Part shown: positions 47,301-58,900 of the stretch, in pieces
How positions within the stretch are numbered: the first letter of the stretch is position 1
How the letters are laid out: each line of letters starts with the position of its first letter
Assembly: GCA_023101725.1 (NCBI GenBank)
Contig: JALJCO010012847.1
Span: forward strand, 1 to 64,000
Reading direction: 5' to 3'
Length of the DNA stretch: 64,000 nt
Source: Atherinomorus stipes
Taxonomy: Eukaryota; Chordata; Actinopteri; Atheriniformes; Atherinidae
Notes under the pieces: model-generated
Databases searched by the model: none
The model's input: only the letters and a program-made list of their open reading frames with translations
What the model was told of the DNA's origin: nothing
Program-made: the position numbers and the translations under genes

Positions 47301-50300
47301 GAGTCCGCCTGCAGTCCTGGTTTGGATCATCTAAACCAGCATTCTTTCTTCTTCCTCACATTTGTTCCACTAGTGGGTGGCGGCCGTCTGTCTGGTCCAC
47401 ATTTCAGTGTTTTAGAGCCACTTAGTGGTGAGCTGCACACAGCAGGGCAGCACGGGTAAGGAAGCATGATGTGCAGCTGAGAGCGATCTGCAGGCACATG
47501 GAGCCCAGCTGGCAGCCTGCCCGCTTTCCATTCATATTCCTCCTCCGCACGCAGACACACCACAGCTGCTCACACACTCTAATGGACAGGAGGCGCTGCA
47601 CAGGCCCACAGACAGTGAACGCAGCACTTCCCCTGATTAAGACCCACACTGACGAGATACTAATGAAACATGACGGCACGAGACCTCGTACCAGAAGGTC
47701 CTCTAACAGCCAAGACAAGCTTTCATCTTATTAACACCTGAAAGCTCTTTCATCTCCTCCAGACGTGACGTTGCAGATGCAGAGATGATCAATAAACCTG
47801 ATCTGGTAGAATTTATTGATCATCTTCCATTTCTAGCTGTTTTCAGTTAATAAGATGTCCGCGGCACCAAAACCCACTTAGATTTGGGCTCCTCGGCCCA
47901 GTTCACGAAGCCAGCTGCCGTAAACCTCGGGGTGATGGTTAAAGATGCAGCGATCCAGTTTTTTCCAATCCGATACCGATACCTGGGCTGAGCTTATTGG
48001 CTGATATCTGATACCGATCCGATACTTCTGTTGAATGAATGAACTGTGAACCTTGTCATGTGATGAAGGAATCAAGCTTGACATAAACATTTAACCCTTT
48101 TTTTTTTTTTTTTTTTTTTTAAGAAAAAAGGTAGCAAATTAAGACAGATATATATTAGGGGTGGGGAAAAACTATCGATGCACTGAAATATTGTGATATT
48201 TTCATATCCCCATTTCATATTCATTTTTAAAAACTCGATATTGATCTTTTTTACCAACAAAATCTTGCAAGATTTCATCGTTGTCTTACGAAATCTTGAG
48301 ATTTCACAAAAATCTGAAAGATTTTGTAACAGAACAATGAAATCTTACAAGATTTCATTAGTAAAATAGATCAACACCGTGTTTTTAAATATCAATAGAT
48401 CAGCATTTTAAAATATCGCGAAATTTCAGTGTATCGATATTTTTCCACCCCTACTATAAATCTACTTAATATTATTTATTAACAAATAACAAAGTGTACA
48501 TTTCTCATGATATTAATAAAAACAGCATTCATCTGATATCTGATCCAGCTAATTTGTAAGTATTGGAGCCAATATCCGATCCGGGTGTTGGATCGGTGCA
48601 TCACCAGTGATTGTGGACACTGATCTTAAGTAGAGAAGGGCAATTAAGTGAAAATGACATTCAGAACAATTAATCAATGTAATCTGACTCATGTCATATT
48701 TCAGTTATTTCTCTTCGCAATTCTGAGAAATAATAAGTAGTTTGCCACATAGTTCACTGTGCGTGCTTCCTTTCACTTATAAACTATGGGGATTAAAAAC
48801 AAAAAAAACCTGAAATAATTGCCAATTAATCATAATCGAGGGGACGTGCAATTAATTGTGATTTTGATTTGAGGTCTTGTCACCCAGCCGTAATCTGAAG
48901 CTTGGAAAGCAGATCAGCGCCGTTGTTGATGAGAGTTGAAGAAAACCTCACCTTTTAAAACATCATCCTGAAACGGTAATCCACGCCTTGACCAGTAGGC
49001 TGGATTACTGGAATTCTCTTCATGTGGGGTGAGTGGGTCCTCCATCACCCGTCTTCAGATGGTGCAAATTAAACACTGCTGCACGTCTTTTAACTGGCAA
49101 ACGTGACTACGAGCACATTTCCCCCATTTCAGCCTCGCTTCTCTGGCTGCCCGTACAGGATCACTTTTAAAACTCTTTTATTTACTTGCATCTCGCTCCA
49201 CCCTATCCCTCCAAGCTGCTACAGCCACAACCCACCCCCCCACCACCCCGCTCTCTCAGATCAGCTGATCCTAAATATGTCGAAAACAAAGTAAAAGCTC
49301 AGAGGGGATGGTGCCGTCGCTGCAGCAGCTCCTGAAATGAAGATCTGCCTCTCCAGACCTCTTTAGACACCATGTGAGATGTTCATTATATGCTTTTTTT
49401 ATTGTGTCCTATTTCTACTTCATCATTTTTAATATTTTTTTATTTAATCTATAGCTGTTTCATGTCTTTTAATTTATTCCTGTGTTTTACTCTTTTCACC
49501 TTGGTTTTATTTCTGTACAGCACTTTGGTCCTTTGTGGTTCTTTAAGGTGCTCTATAAATAAAGCTGGATTGAACATCCATCTATTATCCATCTACCATG
49601 CATCTATCCATCCATCCGTTATCCCGCTATCCAATTATCCACCCGTCCATTTATTCATCCAGCTCCTTCCAGGGTGCCAGAAGAAAGATCCAATCCCTCC
49701 AACGTGTCCTGGGTCTGCTCCCAGCAGGATTTGTGCAGGAGATCTGGAGACATCCCGAGTCTCCTCCGACTCTTCTCCTAATCTGTCAGGCTGGACATGA
49801 ACACCATATGAAGCAGTCGTGTCCAAAGTTGGTCCTCGAGGGCTGCTGTCCTGCAGGTTTTCTCTCCCTTCCTGCTTCAAGACACCTGACACAATTAAAT
49901 TAATCTAGCAGCCTATGAAGTTCTGCACAGACCCATGAATTTGAGTCAGCTGTGCTGGAGCAGGGAGGCATGGAAATCCTGCAGGATTGTGGCCCTCAAG
50001 GACCGGAGTTGGACACCCCTGATCTGAAGGAAGGTCATGATTACTTGGAATCAAATATACAGATTGCTTTGGGTTTAAAAGCTGTGTGGGAATGAAAATG
50101 ATCCATGTAAGCACCTCTTTCAGAATGAAAAGTGCAGAACCGAGAGAATCTTTATTCGGTTTCACAGGCGTAGAATATTCCTGTTCCTAAACAGATCGTG
50201 GTATCACGGAAACGCTGAATCAGAAAGTTGTGAGGTTGCATTCTTACAGCGCATGCTTCCGCTGGCCGAAAACGTGCAACAAGTGACGTTTCCTCACTTT

Positions 50301-53300
50301 GACAGATGGCGGTGAACAATGAAATTCCCTGGACAGAAAGTTTGTTTTTAATTCAGACTCTCTACGCCTTTTTTCTTGGTTGTCTGCAGTAGAAGCGCAT
50401 GAGGATCAGCTGCTGCTGATTAAAGTCCTGCAGAAACCACAAAAACCGTGATGATCGGTTTTAGACCTCTATCTTTAATAAATAATGTGATGTAACATCA
50501 TTCTGTGTATGTCAGACAGAATTATTCTAATTATTATGTCGGCGCATTGGACACTCCAGATCTGAATGAATTAGTTCCCATAGAAACAGCTGCACTGAAA
50601 TCTTATTTCGGAATGATTTCAATCCGAAAAGGGGAAAAAGTCTCCATGTTAACATGGCTCATGATCTTGTTTTCGTCCTGAGTCAACCATAGGTTGTCTT
50701 TAATCCTGACAGCTGCACACTCGGCTATGACCCTCCCTGAAATCCATCTTTGTGAAACTGGTTTTTACCCTGAATTCCAGTTTTCATCTTGTTTTTCTGG
50801 ATCTCTCTGTTTTTCTGAAGTCTTAAAACTTGCGGTGTTAATCTGAGTCTTTCTCTGTTAAGGACGCAGGAGTTGTCTGTGGACAGCGAACAGGAGGATT
50901 TCCCAGGCGAGCTGACGCTCCACGCTGACCCCCTGACCCCAGACGGACTGCCGTGTACCCCTGCTAACGCTGTGGAGGAGCACAGGGTCTCCCAGCCAGG
51001 TGAGGAAGCCTCGGTTAACCAGAGAGTACTTCATCATATAGAGCGAATATGACTAACAAGCTCATGCTGCAGAGAAAAGATGAAAACTGAACAGGGCAGC
51101 AGTCATGAGATCAGCTGGTAAACAGACACTTTATTCGTACAGCATGTCACAGCATCATCTCAAGTCACTTTTACACCCTTTTCCAGTTCAGTTTTAGTCC
51201 AGTTAGTCCTGTTAAATCAGATACAGCATATGACCCATATTATGGTTCTCTCCGGGCTATGAGCCGCCACATTTGTCGCACACTTTGACCGTTTTTTAAC
51301 GGCAGTCTTCAATGGATTTTTTACAGGCGCACAAGCTTCATGCCACCAAAACATTTCACTGTGTCGCATCAGACCAATGAAACTGACCCAGTGGCCGAAT
51401 AAAATCAAACGCGCTCACACTAAATGCTTCAGATCAGTGGTGTTGCCTTCATGAACTCACGCTTATCACAGGAAAACACAGACATGCCGATGATGCAGCT
51501 GTCAGGTCAACAGAGCTGCTGCACGTAAGCTTGGCATCAGTGAATCCAGGGTGAGACGTTGGAGACGGCAGCAAGAAGATTTTATTTTATTCGTTTAAGT
51601 TTTTAAACCAGCCGCCTTACAGGTGCTGTTCAGAGAAAAATCTTTCTGTGTAAATATCTCATGCTACATAGATGACATCCATGAGCTTTTCTGCCCCCTT
51701 CTAACACCTCTGCAACCTCTCGGCTCTTCATGTCTGTTTCTGAACGCTGTTTTCTGATTGGTCGAGCTTCAGAGATGCTGACGGTGTTCTCCTTTTCCGC
51801 TCTGGCGTACAGACTTTGTCAGGAGCAGTGGGAACGTCCCAGATGAGGCTGTTGTGGATGAAGAAGCCATCCTGAGTCTTCTGGAGAGCAGTCAGACATT
51901 TCTTCCTCTCTCCCAGACATCCAACCACTCATCCCTCTTAGGTACAGCAGCTTTTTATGTTGTCTTTAAGTTAAAGCTGAACTGGTTTCTAAAATGTTTA
52001 GAAACGCTGAAGGTGAAAAGTGATCAACATCCAGGATGTCAAACTCATTTTGGTTCAGCTCAGGTGGACCAGTAACATAACAGCATAATGACATAGAAGT
52101 AATCTTTTATCTAGTAAACTATCTGTTACACTGTTGATGTGATGAGATAAATTCAGCCAGTTCCCGCCGTTAAAGGATGATCTGACATCTGTTGGGCGTC
52201 ACGGGTGATGTCGTCTTCGTCCCTGCAGACGGCAGCAAAGACCACGCCATCATCGACTTGCTGGCAGGTCTGGAGGACGACGGCTTCCACAGGTGTGTTG
52301 GTGGCCAGAACTCCCAGTCCCACTCACTTCCTGGTACCAGTAACTACCACTACAACAGCGATGAGGAGGAGGCGACGCCGGAGCTGGACAAGGAGGAGGC
52401 GGAGCTCAGTAGCATGATGTCGCAGCGGTGGGATGGCGAGGCTGACGGGAGTGAGCCGACACGGCGGTGAGTTGAGCTGCTAGCTCAGGTATCAGCTTTC
52501 AGGTACCAGGTAAAACTGGTACCAGCTTTCAGGTACCACGTAAAACTGGTACCAGCTCTCAGGTACCAGGTAAAACTGGTACCAGCTTTCAGAGCGCCGA
52601 TAAATCTTCAGAGTTTTGTTCATAATTAATTCAGTAAATACTAAAATGAATCAATATCCCATGAAATAAATAAATACAAAATGAATAAGATTTAAAATGT
52701 GTTAACTTGCTTATTTAACGCTACTTTTATTTAGTTAATTTATATTTTCGTTTAGCTTAAAAATATTTATTAATTTATTTATCATTTTACTTATCTATTT
52801 TCCTGTGGGAGAAATTATTTTTCATTTCATTATTTATGAACACTTCTATTTATTTATTTAGATAAATGCTTTATTTGTAGACATTTATTTCTTAATATTT
52901 TCTCTCTCTATTAATTTTTTGAAAAATGTTTTTTGTTTATTCACTTATTTATGCTTTTATTTATTAATGGTACCTTTAATGGTTTTTTAATTGTGTGAAG
53001 CATTATTTTTAATCATATTTTTATCATGTGAAACATTTATTTAAGGCTACTTTTATTCAATTAATTTGTCTATATTTTCATATATCTTAAAATCGTAATT
53101 TATTAATCTGTTATTTTGTTTATCTATTTTCCTGTGGGAGAAATTAAGTATTTTTCATTTAATTATTTATAAACACTTCTATTTATTTATTTTGATAAAT
53201 GCTTTATTTATTTGTAGACATTTATTTATTAATGTTTTTTTTTTTCTTTCTTGAGTTTTTTATTTTGTTTATTTGCTTATTTATGCATATATTTTCTAAT

Positions 53301-55869
53301 GGTAATTTTTAATCATGTGAAATTTAATAAATCAGTAAGTGTCAATATTTTATAGATGAATGTTTTAATGAATGTAAAACAAAAATGTAAATAAATAAAT
53401 AGATGCCATTGTGAAATTAAAGTGTCATTAAATAAGTAAGTTAACCAATGAAAAAATTTAAATTTGATTAACTTTTATTTCATGGGATGGTTGTTCATTT
53501 CTTTATTCATATACAGTAATCCTCAAAATTATTAATACCTTCCAATTAAAGAAGGGGAAAAAAATTAGCTCTCAGTAAAATTAATTGAAATTGAGTAATA
53601 TTATAATTAAAAAAAAATCTATATTAATGATTACACTGATTTTGAATTGTGGGTTGAAAGAAATATTAAAAAAAAACAAACAAAAAATAAAACAAGTAAA
53701 CAAGCATTTTGGGGCTCCGAAGCTGAAATTTTGTTGAGCAACACACTTCTGCACCTGTTGACAGGTATTTTGGTCCACTGTTAATGAGAAAGGTGCTCTC
53801 ATCTGTCTGGGACAATTTTGTTGTTTTTTTAAATTATTATTTTCAATCACATTTCAAACACAATATTCTATTTCACAAAATTATAATATTGCTAATTTTT
53901 TTTTTTTTTTTATTTTCTTTAGTTTCCAGTTATTTGAATTACTTTTGTAAATTTAGCCTTTTCTTTAATTGGAAGGTGAATAATTTTGAGGACGACTGTA
54001 TTTACTTAAAGAACTTTCCACAGATCTTGACCCTGAATATTTGGAAGATTATTAAAAAGGATTATGTTGAAAGTGATAAGTGGCATGTTGGCAAAGGTGA
54101 GACTACAGTTTGACCCTCTGACTGGCTGTAACGTGGTCTCGTGGTCAGACTTGGGATCTGCTTCCTGTGGCGTATGATGAAAGTCTTCCTCAGTCAGCTG
54201 AGAATTGACAGTCGCTGTTTCCATGATGTTGCAGGCCTGCGGCGAAGGAGGCGGACGACGGCTCCAGCGACGAGCATCAGGAGTCGTCCGATGACGAAAT
54301 GGAGTGGAGCGGGAACAGCTCTCTTTTCGCCAACCTGTCCATCCCCCAGCTGGATGGAGCAGCTGACGAGAGCAGCGGTGAGTCTGAGGCCGCTGGGGAA
54401 CGTCTGCAGGTTTAACTCTGATTATTGTTTCCATCCTGCGCTAGAGCTTTCTTAAAAAAATTGATTGTCCATTTTTGTATCAGTTCTTATATTGATTTCT
54501 AAAGATCGATTCATATGTTCAAGAATCGATTTTTATTTTATTTTATTTTATTTTTTAAATCACAGCAAAAGCTCAAATCTTAGCAAGTCAAAATGTCTCT
54601 TCACACTCAAAATAAGACATAATCACCTAAAGAGATTTTAGTGAGCTATAGGAACATGTTTTAAGACAAATGGATCTTATTTCAAGAGATCTTATCAAGA
54701 AAATTTCACTTGTTCTATTGGCCGATTAGTTTTTGCTTATTACAAGCAAAAAAAATCTTTTTTTACTTTAGTGGCCAAGATTTTTTTTCTTCTAGTAAGT
54801 AAAAAGAAATAGGTCAGTCATTTCTGTACCGCTTATCCAGTTCAGGGTCGCGGGGGTTGCTGGAGCCTATCCCAGCTATTATCAGGCGAGAGGCGGGGTA
54901 CACCCTGGACAGGTCGCCAGTCTGTCGCAGGGCCAACTAGGGCTGGACAATTAATCGAATTTTAATCGTGATTTCAATTTTGCCTCTTCAAGATCATAAA
55001 AACACTGTAATCGAAGATAAACAATTAATCCTGAAGTGAGCAGACTGGTGGAGTTATAGGCAGCAAACTGCAGGGAGTATAGAACAGGAATGCATGTAGA
55101 CTGATTATTCATTTTTATTGCTATTATTATCTTTAATAATATTCTTATTTTACTCCTTTACTTGTTTCTAATTTATTTCCGGTTTTATTATTTTTTTTAA
55201 GTTATATTTGAACTTGAGTTTTGGTGGTTCAATAAACACTTTATAAAATCAATGAATAATCGTGTATATTAATTGTGATTTTAATATCAGTCAAAATAAT
55301 CGTGATAATAATTTTTTCCATAATCGTCCAGCCCTAGGGCCAACACAGAGAGACAGACAACCATTCATGCTCACATTTATACCTAGGGGCAATTTAGAGT
55401 GATCAATTAACTTAACATGCATGTCTTTGGATGGTGGGAGGAAGCCGGAGTATCCGGAGAGAACCCACGCGTAGACTGGGAGAACATGCAAACTCCACAC
55501 AGGAAGGCCACAGTTGGAATTGTTCGAACCCCCTCCCCAGCCGGGAATTGAACCAGCGACCTTCTTACTGTGAGGCTGCGGTGCTAACCACCACGCCACC
55601 GTGCATAAAAAGATATACCAGAAAATCGTCCCTAACAAAGGTTCAGTGTTGATTCTAATGCAAACTGCGATTAAATGTGTTAATTTTCTTGTAACTAATT
55701 AATCGTAATTAACACATTAAAGTCCCACCCCTAGTTTTTTTTTCTCTTACAGATCAGTTGGTTTTCCAGGTGGATTAAATCTAGTTCTTTACATCAGATC
55801 TGTTTTTTACTTTTACAGACGGGACTCTCTTGTTTCATTTGGATGGATTGATTTCCTGCATCTGTAAAT

Positions 55870-55965
<96 letters not shown>

Positions 55966-58900
55966 TTTTGTCCGCAGATTCCTCCCTAACGGACAGCGGC
56001 TCCATATCCCAGTCCTCACTCATCGTCTCAGAGAAGCTGTTGGGGAAAACGAATCCTTACGCTGGAGAGACGGTCCACTTAGAGCCTCCCTCCTCAGCTA
56101 AGATGCTTTCAGAGCACAGACCGGTTCACGTTCTGGACTCAGAGGAACCAGTCGAGAAGCACTTTCAGTTAAAAAGCAGCCAGGACAGCAGCAGTGAATG
56201 TTCAGCGGGTTTCCAGGTCAATAAAGAGATTCCCTACATCCTCCCGGTGAAGCACCCGATTCCCTGTAAAATAACCAACCACCCTGAAGTGTCCCCCATC
56301 TTCACGTATGACAAGAAAACCTCTATAACCCTCCAGAAGACAGATATCCAAGGTTTCCCGTTTGGTAACGGAAAGGTCACCAAGAACAGGAAAACATACG
56401 GCAGCTTGAAAAATGTAGAAAGCAACTGTTTGTCTATTCTCCAGAACCACAGGACCTTCTCCCTCTGCTACTCCGAGCTGAGAAACTGCTCAGCTAAGAC
56501 GGAGGCGGAACTGGGCTCCAAGGAGAGCCCCATCCTGAGGAGCATCACCTCAGCATCTTCGGCCATTAAGGAGGAGGAGTTTCTGGATCCACAGGAGGAG
56601 GGGATGGTCCAGGAGAGCGAGGAAGGAGACGTTGGGGAACTGAAAATCAGGTATGAGGACTATCAGGACAACAAGACTGAGAGGACTATTGTGGCCCAGC
56701 AGGAGGCTCACTACAAGTTCTTCCCCAGCGTCATCCTGTCCAACTGCCTCACCAGGAAGAAGACTGGAGCCAAAAAGATGGCCGATACCTGCAGCAGGCC
56801 AGACCTGTCCCCGTCTCACCGGTCCAGGCTGAAGGTGACCAAGAAAAGGTTGGGGATGGCAGGACAAAAGAGCAAAGCCAAGATGGTGCAGAGCTCTAGC
56901 TCTGAGAGCCTGGCCAACACCAGCCTCGCCCCCTCCATGCCTGACAGTCCTGTTACTGGGGAAATGGAGAAACCAGGTCCCACAGAGGTGGCTGGTCCAC
57001 GTCCAGATGAGCCAAACGTAGAGATGATCGTCAAGGAAGATATGGAGAGTGAGAAGAAGGCTATGAAAGAGCAGACAGAAGCGGCCTCCGCGCCCATCAT
57101 CACTGCCGGCTTGTCTTCGTCTGAGAAAGCCGAGGACTCTGCAGAGAGTCGACTGGACCCAGAACCGGACTTACCGGCGAAAGTCACCTGCACCAAACCA
57201 TCGGCACTGCCGGGGAGTAAATACGCCCTGAGGACCAAGCGGAAGATGAACTTCGATGGTGAGGATGGAGAATGCTGTGGTCCCACTCGCTCCAAATACC
57301 CGTCTTCTGTTAAAGAAAGGCCGAAGGACGGCATTGTCCCCGCTGGACAAGAGCTGAAACACCAGAGACGGCGCAAGAAGGAGCCTCCGGTCATCATCAA
57401 GTACATCATCATCAACCGGTTCAAAGGGCGGAAGAACATGCTGGTGAAGATGTGCCGGGTGAACTCAGAAGAGCCGTCAGTGTTATTGACCCCAAATAAA
57501 CTGGAGCGGTACCATAAACTGGCCCCTCTCAAGGAGTTCTGGCCCAAAGTACCAGACTCCCCCGCGGTCAAGTTTCCAGTCGCCGAACCCAAAGCTAAAA
57601 AACACCCCAAAAAAAGGACAAAGTTCAACAGCACCAACAAGAAAACAGTCAACGCCTCCTCAAAACCTCGGATCAGACGGGGTGATGGGCTCAAAAGGAC
57701 TAAAGGCTGTCAGAGAGGCCCAGTTCTGCCCTCCCTGCCCCCCCCTCGGCCATGCTACTGCGAGCTGGCCGATGATCACGACGGGGAGTACGCAGACGTC
57801 ATGGTGGAGTTGGGATATCTCTCTGATAGATCCCCGAGCCCCACAGACGCAACCCCTCCGAGATGCTGGTCCCCGAGCGACCCGCTGATGAGCAGCTGGA
57901 GTTCAGACCAGCTGCTGGATCCGCTCTGCGACCCGTGTCTCGGTTCTGCCTTTCAGAAGCCGCGTACGGCGTCTTCAACCAAAGGAGCCCAAAGACGGCG
58001 TCGGACGGTCAAACCGAAGACGGCCGAGGCTGGCGGGGACAGGGGCAGGTCTGCCGCAAAGCCTCCAGTAAAGCCAAAAACGGGGAAGTCCAAGAGAGGG
58101 TGTGCGGCTCCGAGGTCAGCCAAGAAGGCTGAGAGTCCCTCAGGGACCAGACCCAAGAGGTCTCGTAAAAAGACCCCCCCCAAACAGCAAAGCCAGGAGG
58201 TGAGCTGCTCCCAGCTCCTGTCCCCTGAAACCCAGCTGCCTCTATCACAGAGCTCCTCACAGAAAGTCCCACCATCACAGCCGCTGGCGGACTCTGACAG
58301 CATCCAGGTGCGGTCCTGCTCCGCATCTGGATCCAGCTCCGCCCCCCCAGCCCGGTTTGTGGAGCCAAAGGTTGAGGACTGTGAGACGTCCATCATGGAG
58401 GCGAACCAGAGCTGCTCAGCTCCGGCTGAGACCAAGCAGCAGGGTTGTCAGACCGCCGCTGTGAAGGCCGAGGCTTCACAGGAGGAGAGCAGCGTTGCCC
58501 CTTCTCCCGTTGCCACGGTGACCAGTAAACATGTCCAGCTACACTCAGGTCCCAGAAACGGGGAGGTGCCCCCCCTCTCTGAGAGCTCCCCTGGCCTGGC
58601 GGTCCTCAAGCAACTTCTCCAGAAGAGGCAGCAGGGTCAGGCTCTTCCCACACAGGTGGTTGGTAAAGGCGGCCGGGCTGCCGTGGCTCAGGTGGCAGCC
58701 CTGCTCGGTTCAGCTAAACCCCCCAGAAACAGGAGGGCCCCCCCTGCCTCCCCTCGGAAACCAAGGGCCCCGAAGTCCGCCACTCCCAAAGACAAAAAGC
58801 CCAGAAATAGGAGGAAGGCGAGCAGCTCCCAGCCGGGCATGTCCGTGAAGCAGGAGGGCAGCGTGTCCACTGACTGCCCCCCCTTCCTGTCAGATCCAGG

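Noticed and set aside
52485..52592. CRISPR-like direct repeats
   Set aside because: Units are contiguous 30-bp tandem repeats with no spacers, in a vertebrate intron.
55540..55600. tRNA gene
   Set aside because: A and B boxes are present but belong to a SINE head; no cloverleaf, and it is joined to the L2-like tail with a retroposon target duplication.
55830..55977. Long ORF beginning in the CT repeat (SLSLSL...) as the N-terminus of a 1266-residue protein
   Set aside because: The CT tract is intronic; tccgcag at 55971-55977 is the acceptor and the phase-1 join to exon 12 gives the conserved ADES/D-SS junction.
56816..57694. 292-codon minus-strand ORF
   Set aside because: Mirror frame of the conserved rev3l exon 13; no similarity of its own and no splice or start context.
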